DNA from: Eudromia elegans
Lineage: Eukaryota; Chordata; Aves; Tinamiformes; Tinamidae
Direction of reading: 5' to 3'
Assembly: GCA_003342815.1 (NCBI GenBank)
Contig: PTEX01000049.1
Location: 2,904,620-2,968,619, forward strand
DNA: 64,000 nucleotides
Shown here: one piece after another, positions 25,501 through 39,300 of the stretch
How the letters are laid out: every line of letters starts with the position of its first letter
How positions within the stretch are numbered: the first letter of the stretch is position 1
The notes under the pieces: model-generated
The model's database searches: none
What the model saw: the letters and a program-made list of their open reading frames with translations, nothing else
What the model was told of the DNA's origin: nothing
Translations under genes and position numbers: made by a program

Positions 25501-28500
25501 CTGAGTAATCCAATGCTGAAGTGATTATATTGCTTTAAAGTTTTTTGGTTTGCTGTTGGGAGCTTTAGGAATATTTGCTAGGGTTATGTTCAAAAACAGT
25601 GTAATATTTTATAACAGTGCCAAGAATGCTCAATTAAGAGAGAGAGAGAGAGAGGAAAAGAAATGCATTCTTCATTAGCTGTTGAAGATAGGTTTCAATT
25701 GGAGGACAGCACTCTACCATAATCCCCGCCAGGACATGTTTAGATACAGAAGTAGAGCGAAAGTGCACAGCAGTCTCAGTAAGGATGGGTTAATGAAATA
25801 GATGTTACAAATGTTAACCTCACTGCATTGAAGATTAGTGGCTCATGAAAAAGATTGTGAGAAAGATGTTGTACGATTCATTCACAATCGTGATTTCTTA
25901 GCTGCTATTCAGGATGTTCCTGTGTGACTTGGATGTCTTTATGGCATTTGCCTTCTATACTAATCACTCACAAATCTATCCTCAAACTCTATGCAAATGC
26001 TTCCTTTATGTGTTCATTTTTTCACTAGCTTACTTACCATTATTAGCTTTTCTGATTTCACTATAAACTGTTTCAGTCGCCTTCTGTACAGGAGCTGGAA
26101 AATGTATTAGCACAGAATCAATTTATTTTCTTATTTTTCCCTCTTTTCTTTTTTTCCTGTTCTTTTGTTTGTTTGTTTGTTGTTTGCCTTACAAAAAGCT
26201 TCTTAAACCAACAGAATACAGTTTTACTTTGAGAGGAAGCAGGTACCTAGGCAGCCTTTATGGAAAAGCACCTACACTCTCCTCTCGTACAGTCCCTCTG
26301 TAGGGTTCTGATATGTCTTTCCGTGGGTATGGAAGTAATAGTCAAAATAGATTTCCTTTCCCAAATCTGACTCTAGCATTCTAATAAACATCTCAAATAT
26401 CTTATAGTACAAAATAATTCCTCTGCATGATTTAAAAGAGCTGCTGCTATTTGTTTTAAGAATTTACAGATCCTAGGCCTGAGGATATCCGTAATTTTGA
26501 GTACTACACCCTATTTCAGTAACAGTCTGATTAAATCTTATGGTCACCAAAATGATCTGATTTGCTATTCTTTCTGAAATGTCTCTGAAGAGTGATCTGA
26601 TTTCACACTGCATAGTTTCTTTGTGCTTTCTAGGATGGGTCTCATTGCATTTCCTCATCATATCAGACTCTTCTATTAGTGCATTTAGATCACATGGACA
26701 CAGCAGGAGGGAAGCCAAAGACAGCTTGTGGAATGACAGAAAGTAAGAGATAAAAGCAGGCAGAGAAGATTTATGCTCCACAGACAGAGCAGGGATACAT
26801 ACACAGTGCTAATCTTAGCCATTCATTTTTCAGACACTTGGAGTTGCAAAAAAGCTCATGTCTATGAGATGAAAACCAAAAGGTCTTCCTTTTTTTCCTG
26901 ACATCTGTGAAATCCTCTCACGCAGTTTTCATACCAAGCATCACAACTACAGATACTTATCCCAGTAGGAAAGGGGCTGAGTCTTGGCCAAAGGACTGAA
27001 AAGCCAAGACCTGGTAACCTCGCAATTTTGGGATCAACTTTCTTTGGGAAAAAAAAATGCCTGAAATTCTTGAAATACATTTCATATGCCATGCAATATT
27101 GCTTAAACCATCAGTCCAATTTGCAGTGGAGTCACGTATAATCTTTTCACAATTTTAATGAGAAGTATCTCATTTTGTTAGCAGAACATTTCTTTAGCCA
27201 ATTATAGTCCTGCTAGACTATAGACTATAGAGTCTAGCAGGAGTCCTAGAGTCCTGCTACTCCCATTGATTTTGTAGAAAGACTCAATGGGAGGTGTTTC
27301 CTTAGCTTGCTTTTCTTTTTCATTGAGTTCATTTATTATACCACTGTCCATCTTTCTTTTTTTTTCTTTCCTTTTTTTTTTTTTTTTTTGGTTCTTAATG
27401 TCCCAAAAGTTGTCCCAGCACTGGAAAAAATAAGCTAGGATAAATGACTTGGATGATTTAACATTTGTCCATGCTCATTTTATAATGTTGCCGCCCTGCA
27501 GATGACTAATCAGCTATAAAAGTAAAAGAAGGAACATATTCTTACTCACCCATGATTAGTAGTTTCTCCTCTCTCACTTTAGTGATATTTCCTATCTTAC
27601 TTTAGCACTGGTCTCTGTTTTTTCTTATATTAACAATAAAAGGTCTAAATCCTTGTGCCATCTTTCTATACAATTACACTTTAGAAAAGCTAACTATTTT
27701 ATTTTTGTTAGGAACAGAGTCTTGGTAAGGAGTCCTGGTTAGACCCCAAGAAATAGATTGCAGGAGCTTTAATATCTCAATATATCTGAGGCTCAGTTCA
27801 GTCTTACAGAACCAAGTTATGTACTGAACATCTCATATGTCTGCTGAGTCTGCATTGAGTTACATTATCTGTTCTCATTTACACTTTTTCTTTTAAAAAG
27901 CGTTTTGCTGATTTTAACTGGATTCAGCTATAAAGGAAGCCTACATAGCATTAAACTCAGTCCACTATACTGAAACAGCATTGTATCAGAAACAGGACAA
28001 AAAGACTTGCTTTAAAAAGATACCAATAATGTATTTAATAGTGATCTCTATTTCGTTTCTCATAATGCTAGCATATCTTTACCATTCCACACCTTTGTAT
28101 GGCACAGTACACACTAAGAAACATTTAAAACAAACAGCAAAAACATTACTGCCATTCTGAAAAACAGATCAACTTTGGTATCTAAATGTAGAGAGTGGAC
28201 AGACAGCATGCTAAGAACACAGGGAAACCACCAGGATGAAAGAACCAGTTTATGAGAAAACAGAATAAGAACAGGAAAATTAGCTTTTCTAGAAGAACTT
28301 TGCTGCTAGCCTTTAACAGCAAGTATGTTTGCCCAAATATTTGTATTACTAAATAAAGAAGAATGCCTTTGGTCTCAAGTAAGCGAGTGTCTCTTCCTAC
28401 TAGGAAACAGTAAATTTGCCTGTATCTCCTCCCATCTGCTTCTTATCCAGCTAGAACAGAGAAGCTAGGGCACAAGAGAAATATCTCTCATGGGTTTTAT

Positions 28501-30851
28501 TCACTCATAGCTATTTGAATTTTTTTTTGCAAATTTCTGAATGATTTAACAACTTTCAGCACAAGACCATAAGGATCATGGCTCTCCAGATGACAGAAAA
28601 CGATTGAAATGTGAATTCAGGTGTTTAGACTAAATTTCAGTGAATGTTCCTCCTTCAAGGTTGCAGAGATATGTACTTCAGACTCATGCTATGAGCTCTG
28701 TCACTGTAGCTACTGTGATAGCAAGAGACAAAAGTTATCTAGGCATCAATATTCTCATCATTTCTCTAATTAATGTGCCACGAAATTCAGGACAGTTTCC
28801 AGTCCTCTTCAGACTGAGGCTAAAGCCACTCTTTTCCTTCTCCCTTCTCCATCACAGTGGGTCACAGCTTTGACCCTTCAACCAGTTCCTTTATAAAGAG
28901 AAGAAATTGCTCTGCTTTCTGTTCTATTCTGTGCATATCTTCAAATGGTTCTTAATCTATTTGGATTCTATAAAATAAAGATGACAGAGCTGTCTTCTGC
29001 TCACAGGCACAGCACCAGCAGGGAGTCCTGCCTTACCCACATCTCCCAAGGAAGGGAAAGGCAGGTGCACAAGATCACATGGGAAGAAGGGCTGCACTGA
29101 ATAACTGCAGAGTTGCTAAAGCATCATGTAAATTAAGAAGGTATGAAATTGTGATGCACACACAACTCATTCTAACTTTCACAGATGCCAGTATAAGACT
29201 ATTGTCAGGAAACAGTAATGTGTCCAGCGATACTCACAAAATATAATCATAGAGGCCAAATAGTTTATTACCTCTGTGAGGATCAAGCGTTGATACTTCA
29301 ACTTCAGTGTACTCCACTTCAGCACTCTCAAGGTCAGGTCCTGTCCCAAAAATACCAAGAAGATATTTCTTTGTAGTACTGCATGTTTTAAGCTGTGGGT
29401 GTGATCCTGCTGCAACTGAAATTAATAGGCAAGTCCTCATTGACTTTGACAGGAGCAAGATCAAGCCCTACTTATGGCAGATGTGAGTTACTCTCATAAG
29501 AGGTGTGAGATCTGCCTAAACCTCACAGGCTGATCCCAGTCAAAAGAGGCAGCAGAACAAGTTAAAATACATTTCTGAAACTGTGTGATGAGCAAGCTAT
29601 GCCTGAATGCCTAATTTATATTTAGTACCTTCAAAAGTGGACCAATACAAAGGAAGCAGGGTATTATGGGGGGATTCTCCCATATTCCTGCTCCATTTTC
29701 TTTGTGTCTTTTCTCTTCCTCCTCTCTCATTTTTCTCTCCTTGAAATTACTTTCTCCTCTTTTTCCCTAGCTATTGTAGGAGGATACTGCCTATTTGCTA
29801 CTTTTCTCATATTTAAAGCCTTTCCTAAGTCTTCCATGGTCTCCCTCATCTCATCTTCTCACGTTTTGCTTTGTTACTAAGCAATTTCAGCACTTTTCTC
29901 CTGTATCGCTCTACAAGCTCTCCATAGAGCATCTATAACTACAACCCATTCTGCAGAACCGTGTGTGAAGTTTTTTAAAATAAATGAGAGATCTAATGAT
30001 TAGAACAGCAATGTTTTGGAGCAGTCTACCAATAGTATCGGTGTCAGACAAGAGAAGAGCAAAACAAAACAACAGCAAAAAAAAAACTTTAAGAAGCCAT
30101 ATTAGTTATAAACAAAGTTCAAAGGGCATGCTTCCTACAACAGCCATGATCCTAGAGAACCAGCATAGCCTTAAGTTTCTGTTTCCAGCATGTATGAATT
30201 TAAGACACTGTCCTCTTCTAATTTGATTTATTTAGACCACAATGGGATAACCATGAACCAAATGTAGGCTCTTTCCTCTTGCTCGCTGAAGTAAATGCTA
30301 ATACTACACAAATGCAGGAATAGACACTGTTATTTTTGGAGGCACAAGAATAATAGCCTTGGTTTTCACATCTGCTGGAAATGTGCACCAGTTTAGCTGG
30401 TTTTAATGAAGTTGCCCAATCCATAGCTGGTCAAACCATTGTAGCAGAGCCCATTTAATCTGAAACAATTAACATACAATGGAGGGGGAAAAGAGAGAGC
30501 AATTGAGCTACTATTTATAAAGCTTGTTTCCAAATTTTCCTGTAAAATTCATTTAGCACAGATCCTTTCTCTTAGTTTTGTTGTACAGTGCTGCCCTGTG
30601 CACTCAGATTTGCAGCACAAATCATCAAATGCAGATTCCTGCTACTTGTATTCTAAGTCACCAGAAATTTCATCTAACTCAGCAGAGCACTTTCAAAGCA
30701 GTATAAAACGAAAGCATTTGAGAGAAGGTGTGCTTTCAGATGATAATACGCACATACACAAACACTGTTCTTTAAATATCTTAAACATTAGTCCTTAAGA
30801 ATACAATATACCAGACAATGCAATACTTTATGGCACATTTTAATCATTATA

Positions 30852-30888
<37 letters not shown>

Positions 30889-33223
30889 CAGTCTGTGTAG
30901 TGTCTCCTAGCATCTGACAGGTAATTTTATTCAAATTTTATGGTAGATTATTATAGGTTTAATGATTAAACATTTCAAGACCTGCAGATGTGAAGAAGAA
31001 AATAGAAACAAAAGAAGCAAAATCTGTAGGTATTATACTCTAGAAAAACAAGTGTTGAATATATGCCATATAGGACTAAATATTTTTAGCTCTATAAGTA
31101 TTTTTACACCATCCTTCAGCAGATGGCCTCAAACCCAGAACAACTAATTACCCTTCATAATGCAGTAGGAAAGAGGTCATGCCATTGTCATTTTGCATGT
31201 GAGGAAAGAGAACTAGGCTCAAAGAATACTGTTTTCCTCACCATCACAGAATAAGAATGGACTGAACTTTCAAATCATGATTACTATCATAAGAAAGTTC
31301 ATGACTTCCATTCATAAGTTATTTTTAAATCTGTTTAAAAACAATGCAATTACCTTTATTTTCATCTGTTGATTTCATGTGATTTTCACCATCTTCTATG
31401 TAACTTGATCCTAAAATAGTCAAGCAAAAATTGAACTGTCATGATATTTATTTTAGCCAATTAAATCAACGAGTTGCACATTTCTGATAAAACAAAGTTC
31501 ATACTCTTTTTGTCACAATGCTTACATGAGAAATTCTGCGTTTAGAGTCACGTCCAAGACAGTCATATAACACAGATGGGAAGAATGTGACGTTTTCAAA
31601 TGATCAGCTAAATAAGAATAAAATACACTGTTCATATCAGGTGTTCTAAACACACCCATCTATCTTTGTAAAGTATATTGAGACACTAGAATAAAAGCTG
31701 CCAACTAGTGGTAAGTTAATATACCTGTATTGTCGGCCAGTACATAGGATAAGATGTCACATCATCTTTTTTTCTCCCTCCTCTCTCTGAAATCATTGTC
31801 TTGTGGATCTTAAAACTCTCAAAACCAGCAAATAGTTTTCTTTTACTATGGTTTCTCCATCTGTAATGTTGGTAACTAATTGCTTGGTAGAAGTGACTAA
31901 GCCAGCTCATAAACTAATCTTTGTGCAAGATATGCTCATAAAAACAGCTATACAGCAACAATATGCAAGAAGTGGAAGAATGCTATTGGCATTTCTATGC
32001 ATTCCTCCCAAAAATGGCCCTTCTCCAAACCACAATCATGCAAGTCCAAAATTTTAAATTAGTGTTTCTTTAGCAGGACAACTTATTAATAGCCTTCAGG
32101 AAAATATCCTACCAGAATAATAGTCTCCATCATTGTTCTCTCTTGTCAGTTTTTCACTTGTCAGATTTGTACTGAAGGCAGATCTGAAAAGCCAATAAAA
32201 TTTGACATAATTATACAAAACATGTGGTTGGTAACAATAGCATGATGATATGCAAAGTTCAGCCATTACCTATGCTGACTATCATACCTCCTTAACTATT
32301 CAAATTAATGAAAATTTTGTTTTCAGCTTTAAGGAAAGCACAAGCAAAATTTAAGGTCAAAGGTCATCCCTCTAACATTATTCTGCTTGAAGACTTCTGA
32401 GTTTTTACTTCCATATCTGAATGTGTTCAGATGTAGGTCTGACATTCCTCTATCCCTCTTAGCTGATCTTTTTCTATTTTTAGAATATTTCCTCATCCTG
32501 TTGTTGTAAGCTTGCAGGTGGCATATGAAGCATGCAGTTACAATCATCTATTGTCTGCAGGTGTGTGTCATAATAAAATATATTCATGTGCCATAATAAA
32601 ATAAATTCATATGGAGGTAGGCATCTGGCCCTATAAACAGAAATATTTCAGCATTATCAGAAAGCAAGCCTTCTTACCTAGACATCTCCATGGATGGTCT
32701 TTTAGCTTGACAAAGAAAAATAAGAGCTGCTATTAATATACTGCACAAGTAAAAGAATTTAAAAGATGAAAATCAAACCAAAATTATTGTTATCTACCCA
32801 AGTCAGAGTACTTCCTATTGGCACTCATAAACAGGGCATAGAATACTAGGTAATTAATTTTATCTCCCTGAAACATTCATGTCCCTGAAATGTCTCTTTT
32901 GCAAGGAAGCCATAGTCTCAACCTCAACCAAATACAGATAAGTTAAATTAAGCAGTCTGGGATTTCCATATACTCAAAACACTACCTAATATTTTGTAAC
33001 ATACAACATTTCTCAGAATGAACATTTAAAACTAATTTGCTTATTTTCTGAAAGAATAAAATTCAAACAGTATGTTAACAAAAAAAAAAGTTAAATTGTA
33101 TTTCAGAGTAGGGATAAAAAGCTATCTTAAGTCTGCCTCATAAGAACTAGATAATTACCTCAACTATCCTCAAATTGGAGCCCCAAATCAAATCAAATAA
33201 CATAGCTCCATACTGGTTCAAGG

Positions 33224-33305
<82 letters not shown>

Positions 33306-36300
33306 CCCACCACTCAGTTCCCATCTATCTCTATACTATGAGAGACTGAACTTGCATCTGAACAGTGGAATTTTGGCCAAGCTCCAATAACTTTTTCTTC
33401 TACAAGTGCCTTTCCAGCACTGTTGGCTAATTGTTCCCCTTCTGTTCAGGATACCTGGAAAGTATCATCATGCCTGCAGCTCAACTTGAACAACCTCAAA
33501 CATTTTAAGCAGATTCTTCTACTTTCTAAAACCATATTTAAATACATCTCCTGAAGTTTCATCCTCACGGGCCTTTGCTCCTGAAGCAAATGCAAGGCTT
33601 TAGCTATAATGCATTTATCACCAAAAAAATCAAGAATAATAATTTATTACCTGTTTTCTTCTTAAACAAAAACCACCATAAAGTGAGAGCTATTGCTCCT
33701 GCAATAGCTATTAGGACAAATGCAGCAATCATTCCTTTCTGCCAAGCCGCCAAGATGACTGGAAATAAGAAAGACATGTTTATAAGTATGTTCAGTAGCA
33801 GGCTTTCACTTTACTACAAGTAGGCCTTCTTAAATGTTGGGGGAGAACTGTAAGGAGACTTGCTCACAAAATTCACTAGTGAGCCTTCCTCTTGTGACAG
33901 ACAATTTCTCAGAACAGTTGCTTTTAGTTTCTGCATTTGGTTTCCTTGCCTTTCGAGCATCTCTTAAACTGTTCTATGCAGGTGAGATATCTTTGCTTAT
34001 AAATGGTTCTTTGGCAGTGGTGTAAAGAAAACATGTGTGAGGTAAACTCAGTAATACCTCAAATAACACAACCCTCACCTGCCATGATGACAGAGCATGC
34101 AGCTCATCATAAAATTAACTTACCATTGATGGTTATTGGCTGGCTCTTCACATCCACATTAGCTTGATTAGAAGCAATGCAGTAATATGTTCCCGTGTCC
34201 TCTCTTTTCATTACTTCCTTGTGCCACACCATTCTGTCTGCATTCTCACTTGTTTCATATACAAGGTCATCACGATCAGTTTTTTTAAAAATTTTGAAGC
34301 GGATTGGCCATGATCCTTCTTGCACAGTACAGACAAAAACAATGTCACTGCCAACTTCTACTTGCCTATGGGGCTTGCTGCCCAAGCTGGCATTCCTGGT
34401 TGGTACTACAGAAGAGACAAAGAAAACAAGTATCAACAGCACGAAAAATGACTTTGAAGATAAAATACTTTGCTGTAGAAATACTTGCTTTAACATAAAT
34501 TTTCCTTGCTCTATTTTCAGAACTACCATATCAAACAGTTCAGCGGTGCAAATAATTATAGCTTAATTTATTAAGTTATACTTACATAGTTGTGCTGTTT
34601 TTTTACTAACTGTATTATATCTGTTCTGTAACATTTAATAAATGGCATTGAACATAATACTGGATCAAATTTTTGAGCATAAGCAAGTCAAAAATTCTAA
34701 GGGGTAGTAGGTTATAGCAAATAAAAAGAGAGAAGCTATTTTGCATTTTAATAAGCTGTAAGAGTATACAATTTTTTAGTTTTGCAGTTCTACAAGTTAA
34801 GTATATTAATAAATACATAGCTAGATGAGGAGATGTATATCAGCATTTATAATTACATATAAAAAATGTATATACAATTAAGCCTTTTTATGATGCAAGA
34901 TATATAGACTTCCCTAAACGTTTAGAATATGAAGGAAAGGTTTTGCCAAAAATCACTAAATAAAATTTATCTGGAAAGTTTATAAACATGAATGAGGCAA
35001 GGGCACAAATAGCACATGCCAGGTAGAAAACAGAAATCTTTAAGACTACACTGGTATAGAAGCAGAATTAGGAAGTTAAAGCCGATTTAAAAAAAAATGC
35101 AAAAAAGAAAGGCTGCTTATGAAAAAAGTATTTGTATTAGATAGGAAGCTAAGATATAGATGTAAGATGTTGGTTACTAGGACTGATCCCATGACCATGA
35201 CAGGACTTATCCATCAGAGGGCTTTTTTTTTTTTTTTTCAGACCCCCCAGAAAGGGGCAGAATACAAAGAATTCTCAGAAACTGCCTCAGAAGACAGTGA
35301 TTCTGAAGGAGGGTGGCTCACCAGACCCCAAAACAGGATCGATCACTCCTTATATCAGTCTCATGTAGCCTGCTATTGAATCGGTATTTGCTTCATCATT
35401 ATTTTAATGAAAACATCTAGTAGCTTTCAGAATTTCAAATATTTAAGATTAAGTTATATTTTCCCAATAAAACTACTTCTAGAAAGATTAAGAAAAATCT
35501 CTTGCATTAACATAATTTCCGTTGTCGTTAATTTGATCCAGTTTACTATCAGAATTTTCACTTTGATGACAAATAGTAAGCAACACAGATTCTAATATAT
35601 TTTTGAGTTATTCTTAATTCACTTGAAAAAAAAAAGTTTGATAAAGATTTTACATCCATCTTGCTCAGTCCACCATTTGATGCTACAAAAACTTTAAAAA
35701 ATCAACAACTAACATTAGACAAAAAGAAGGATTAAATAGACTTACCTATCACTGTGATGTTTAGAATATTGCTAGTTTTCATTCCACTGGAGTGATGATT
35801 TCTAGCGTCACATTTGTAACCTCTTTTATCATTTCGTCTAATGTTTTCATCCAAGAATGTTGCATATGTGTTATTAACTACGATTTTCTTAACTTCATTT
35901 CCTTTGTAGAATGTGAATGTTATTGGAGGAGTTCCCATCACAGAACGACAGATTAACCACAGAGGCTTTCCTAACACTACCTCTGGCAAACCACTGACAA
36001 CTGAAAGAGTTGGCTTAGAGACTGGAGCTAAAATTGGAAGAAAGAAAAAAAAAATCACCAATTCCATTGCATAGGGCCAAAATATACAATTTTAAAAAAT
36101 ATATCATATAAACACACAATAGTTAGCTAGTTTCCACAGACTGCCTATATGGAGAGCTGTTGCTTATTGATAGAATAGAAGCAGAGAGATGACCTGAACA
36201 AAGCAAAAACACACAAAACACATGAATTGGACTGAAAGACAATAAGGGGACAGTGTAAAGGAAAAAAAAAAAAAATCGATGACCCAGCTGTGGATCATCC

Positions 36301-39300
36301 AAACTTCAGAACTACCTTTAACCCAAGCACTAAGTCTGTATAGCAAAAAAGTATGCAAGCAAAGTAGCCTTTCTTGTATTTCTTATGAGATGGACTATTC
36401 AGAGTCTAACAGGGATTTGTGTGTCTGCAGCATCATCAATCACAACTCAATCCTGCTTTGCCAACCTGAGAACTGACTTTTATGCTCTATGAGGGAGAAG
36501 GGAATTATGATGTTGATAATTAGTGCTCATCAGGTGAACTAGAGAAAGGGAGTTTTATTGGCAGCAAAGATCTCAGCTTTCCTGAAGCAGAGCCATCCAG
36601 ATGACCTTTAGCTCTCACAGCTTTCTGTCTGGGTGTTGAGTGGGTACAGATACTGATACAGTTTCAGATCCAACTGATGAACAAGAGGTTTGAAGACCAT
36701 TACCATTTTCTGGGAATGGTAATGACATAAGAGTTGTTTGGCTCCTGACAGAACTAAGAGGAGAGGACAGAAGGGAAGACTTTCTTGTTTTTCCGGCCAG
36801 CCATAGAAAAATCTGACCCAAGTAGATCAAGATATATCAAATCCCCTATAGCTAAAGACTGCAAGAATATTGCACAGAAAATAAGACTACAAATGCTAAT
36901 AAATAATATGTTAGCTTATGGACTGAGGATTGATTTTGCAACAAATGAACTTAACTTACATGCTATGGTTTCCTTTTTCCCCCTCACATTGAGCTGTAAA
37001 TCTCTATATCAACTCACCATAAACATTTATTCTTACAGGTTTGCTCTCCTTGACTATTCCTTTTACTTCAGCTTTACAGATATAAGATCCAGTGTTATTC
37101 ACATAAACTCTCATCGTTAAGTTCCTAGAATTTTTCAACCATTGGAGATCTCCATTTGAATTTCTCCTTAATATAGAGAAGTTAGCTTTCCGAAAACCGC
37201 TAATGCTGCAACTCAAAGTTAGTTCCTTATTTTCATCCAACTGAAATGCAGAGGCAGTCAGTACTGGCTTGGGAAATAACTCTGCAAAATAGAAAAAGAA
37301 CAAATTCACTCAAACTGAACATAAGAGAATATAACTACCTATCCAAAGAATACGAACGAAGGACACAGTTAAAATCAACCAGGAAAGAACCAAAATCCTA
37401 TTTTTACATAGTTATATTTTCAGGGAAGAGAGAAATTTGGCAGTTTTTTGAAAGTCACTTCTCACACGTTATTTGAGAACATTGTTTTAATTGGGAAGTA
37501 TCAGTGGCAGGCAAAAATCAGAAATATAAATGTCCTTTAACTTAGCGAAAACTTACTTAAGTCTGGATGTAAACTTTGCAAATATACCAAATCTTACCAA
37601 ACCTAAATTCCACTTTAATGAGTCAAATCTGAAATTAACAGAAGCATTACCTGCCACAACGACATTGAGCTTGGTGGTTTTAGATGCTCTTCCTTGCTCC
37701 ACCTTACACAGGTATTCACCACTATCGTCTAGAGTAGCTACTGTAGAGTATTTCAGTAACTTCTCATCTTGTACACTGTTCAGTATTGTTTTGTTTTTCT
37801 GGAGTATGATTTCAATGCCATGTAATCGGGCTACCACTGTTGAGCATTCAATCTGTATTCTGTCTCCTTCTGTAATATTACTTGAGGGCTTGGCATTCAA
37901 AGTAGGCTTTATAAATGGCTCTGCAAGAGAATACATTAAAAAAATCATGATCCAACCTTTTTAATTTTGATAAGCAAAAAAATGTAAACATAAGCGCTTA
38001 CCCTTGACTGTAACAAGTGTTCTATTACTGGGTTCTGAGGTTTCAAGTTCAAGATTTACGTATCTCCTACCAAAGCAATCAAAATGTAAAATATTATCTC
38101 CCTCTTCTACAGCAAATTCTGTAGTGGAAAAATTTCTATATAGTTCAGATACACGTTTTTCTTTAGGTGTTGAATTCATCTTTATCTTCCGGAAAAAGAA
38201 ATATAAAGGAGGTTCTTCTTCTGGCAGTTCACAACGTAATTTCACAACTTCACCCTCTAAAACTTCTTTTTTCTCAGCGGTCAGTATTGGCTTGGTCATC
38301 CCTGAGAACACATGAAGAAATAGATTGCTGCACAATCATACTATTGATACTAAAGATCATACTAAAGATCATACTAAAGATACTATTCCCTGATGATTAT
38401 GTAATTTACACTAATGAACAGATGCAAATCATTTGCAAAAATAAAGGTTCATGGATTTCTTTTAAAAACAACCATGTTTAAAGGAATACTCTCTCACCTG
38501 TTACCCAGACGTGTAAAGAGCTACTAGATTTCATCTTCCCACCTGCTTCCACAGTACACTCATAGTCTCCTGTATCTGAAGATCGAGCCATGGGTATTCC
38601 ATATTGTGCTTCTCCTTTATCTGATGTGGTCATGAACACAAGCTTGCCATTCTTAAAAATTGTAAAATTATGCCTCAGCTGGAAATCATTTTTTTTGCTA
38701 ATATCAGCATGGCAGATGATTGACATTGGAGCTCCATTCTTCACTTTGGCAGATGGCTGAGCCTTGATTTCAACCGTGTTGATAGTAAAAACTTGAGTAA
38801 GAAAATTAAAAAGTTACGTTTATTTTCCATCAATCCAATATATTATCTCAAGCATTTTAATCACTAAAAACAATTCATTGTATCCTACCAGGCTGTCTTT
38901 TTTGTGCTACTGTCAGATCTCACAGATTTTGACACTGGTAGGAGCTCTCCTGACCACCACATAGATATACTAGAGGCAAATAGTGGTTATCTCTGCATAC
39001 ACTGTACATCTCCTTGAGGGCCTGACAGAATCATCAAGTGGGCCACGAGTTTAATCACAAAGCAACCAATGTTGTGAGCTGTGGGAGTGCAGCACTCCCT
39101 GGTCCAGTAGCTCTGGTCCTTCCACTGGCCCCACTGAGTGGATTCCTATTGCTTCTAAGTGGAAAAAAAAAAAGGTCTAGCTACAAAGATCTACTTGAAA
39201 GATCAAGAATTACATCTAAGAACAGTTCAGATTAAGAGTGCATCTAGCCCAAAATTGTCTCTAACAGTGCCATATGTGGATGCCCAGGCATGTAAAAACA

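Larger units (their letters stand above)
19554..26037 (-). other. PECAM1: PECAM1 intron before the microexon
   Basis: This 6.5 kb interval joins two resolved exons in matching phase. No other exon was recognised inside it. It contains a minus-strand open segment at 21239-21502, an assembly ambiguity (N at 21523) in an A-rich run, and a short AG repeat near 25638. Confidence 0.7.

Noticed and set aside
31112-31130. CTCF-like TCAGCAGATGGCCT in a PECAM1 intron
   Set aside because: Three mismatches to the core by eye; weaker than the two sites reported.
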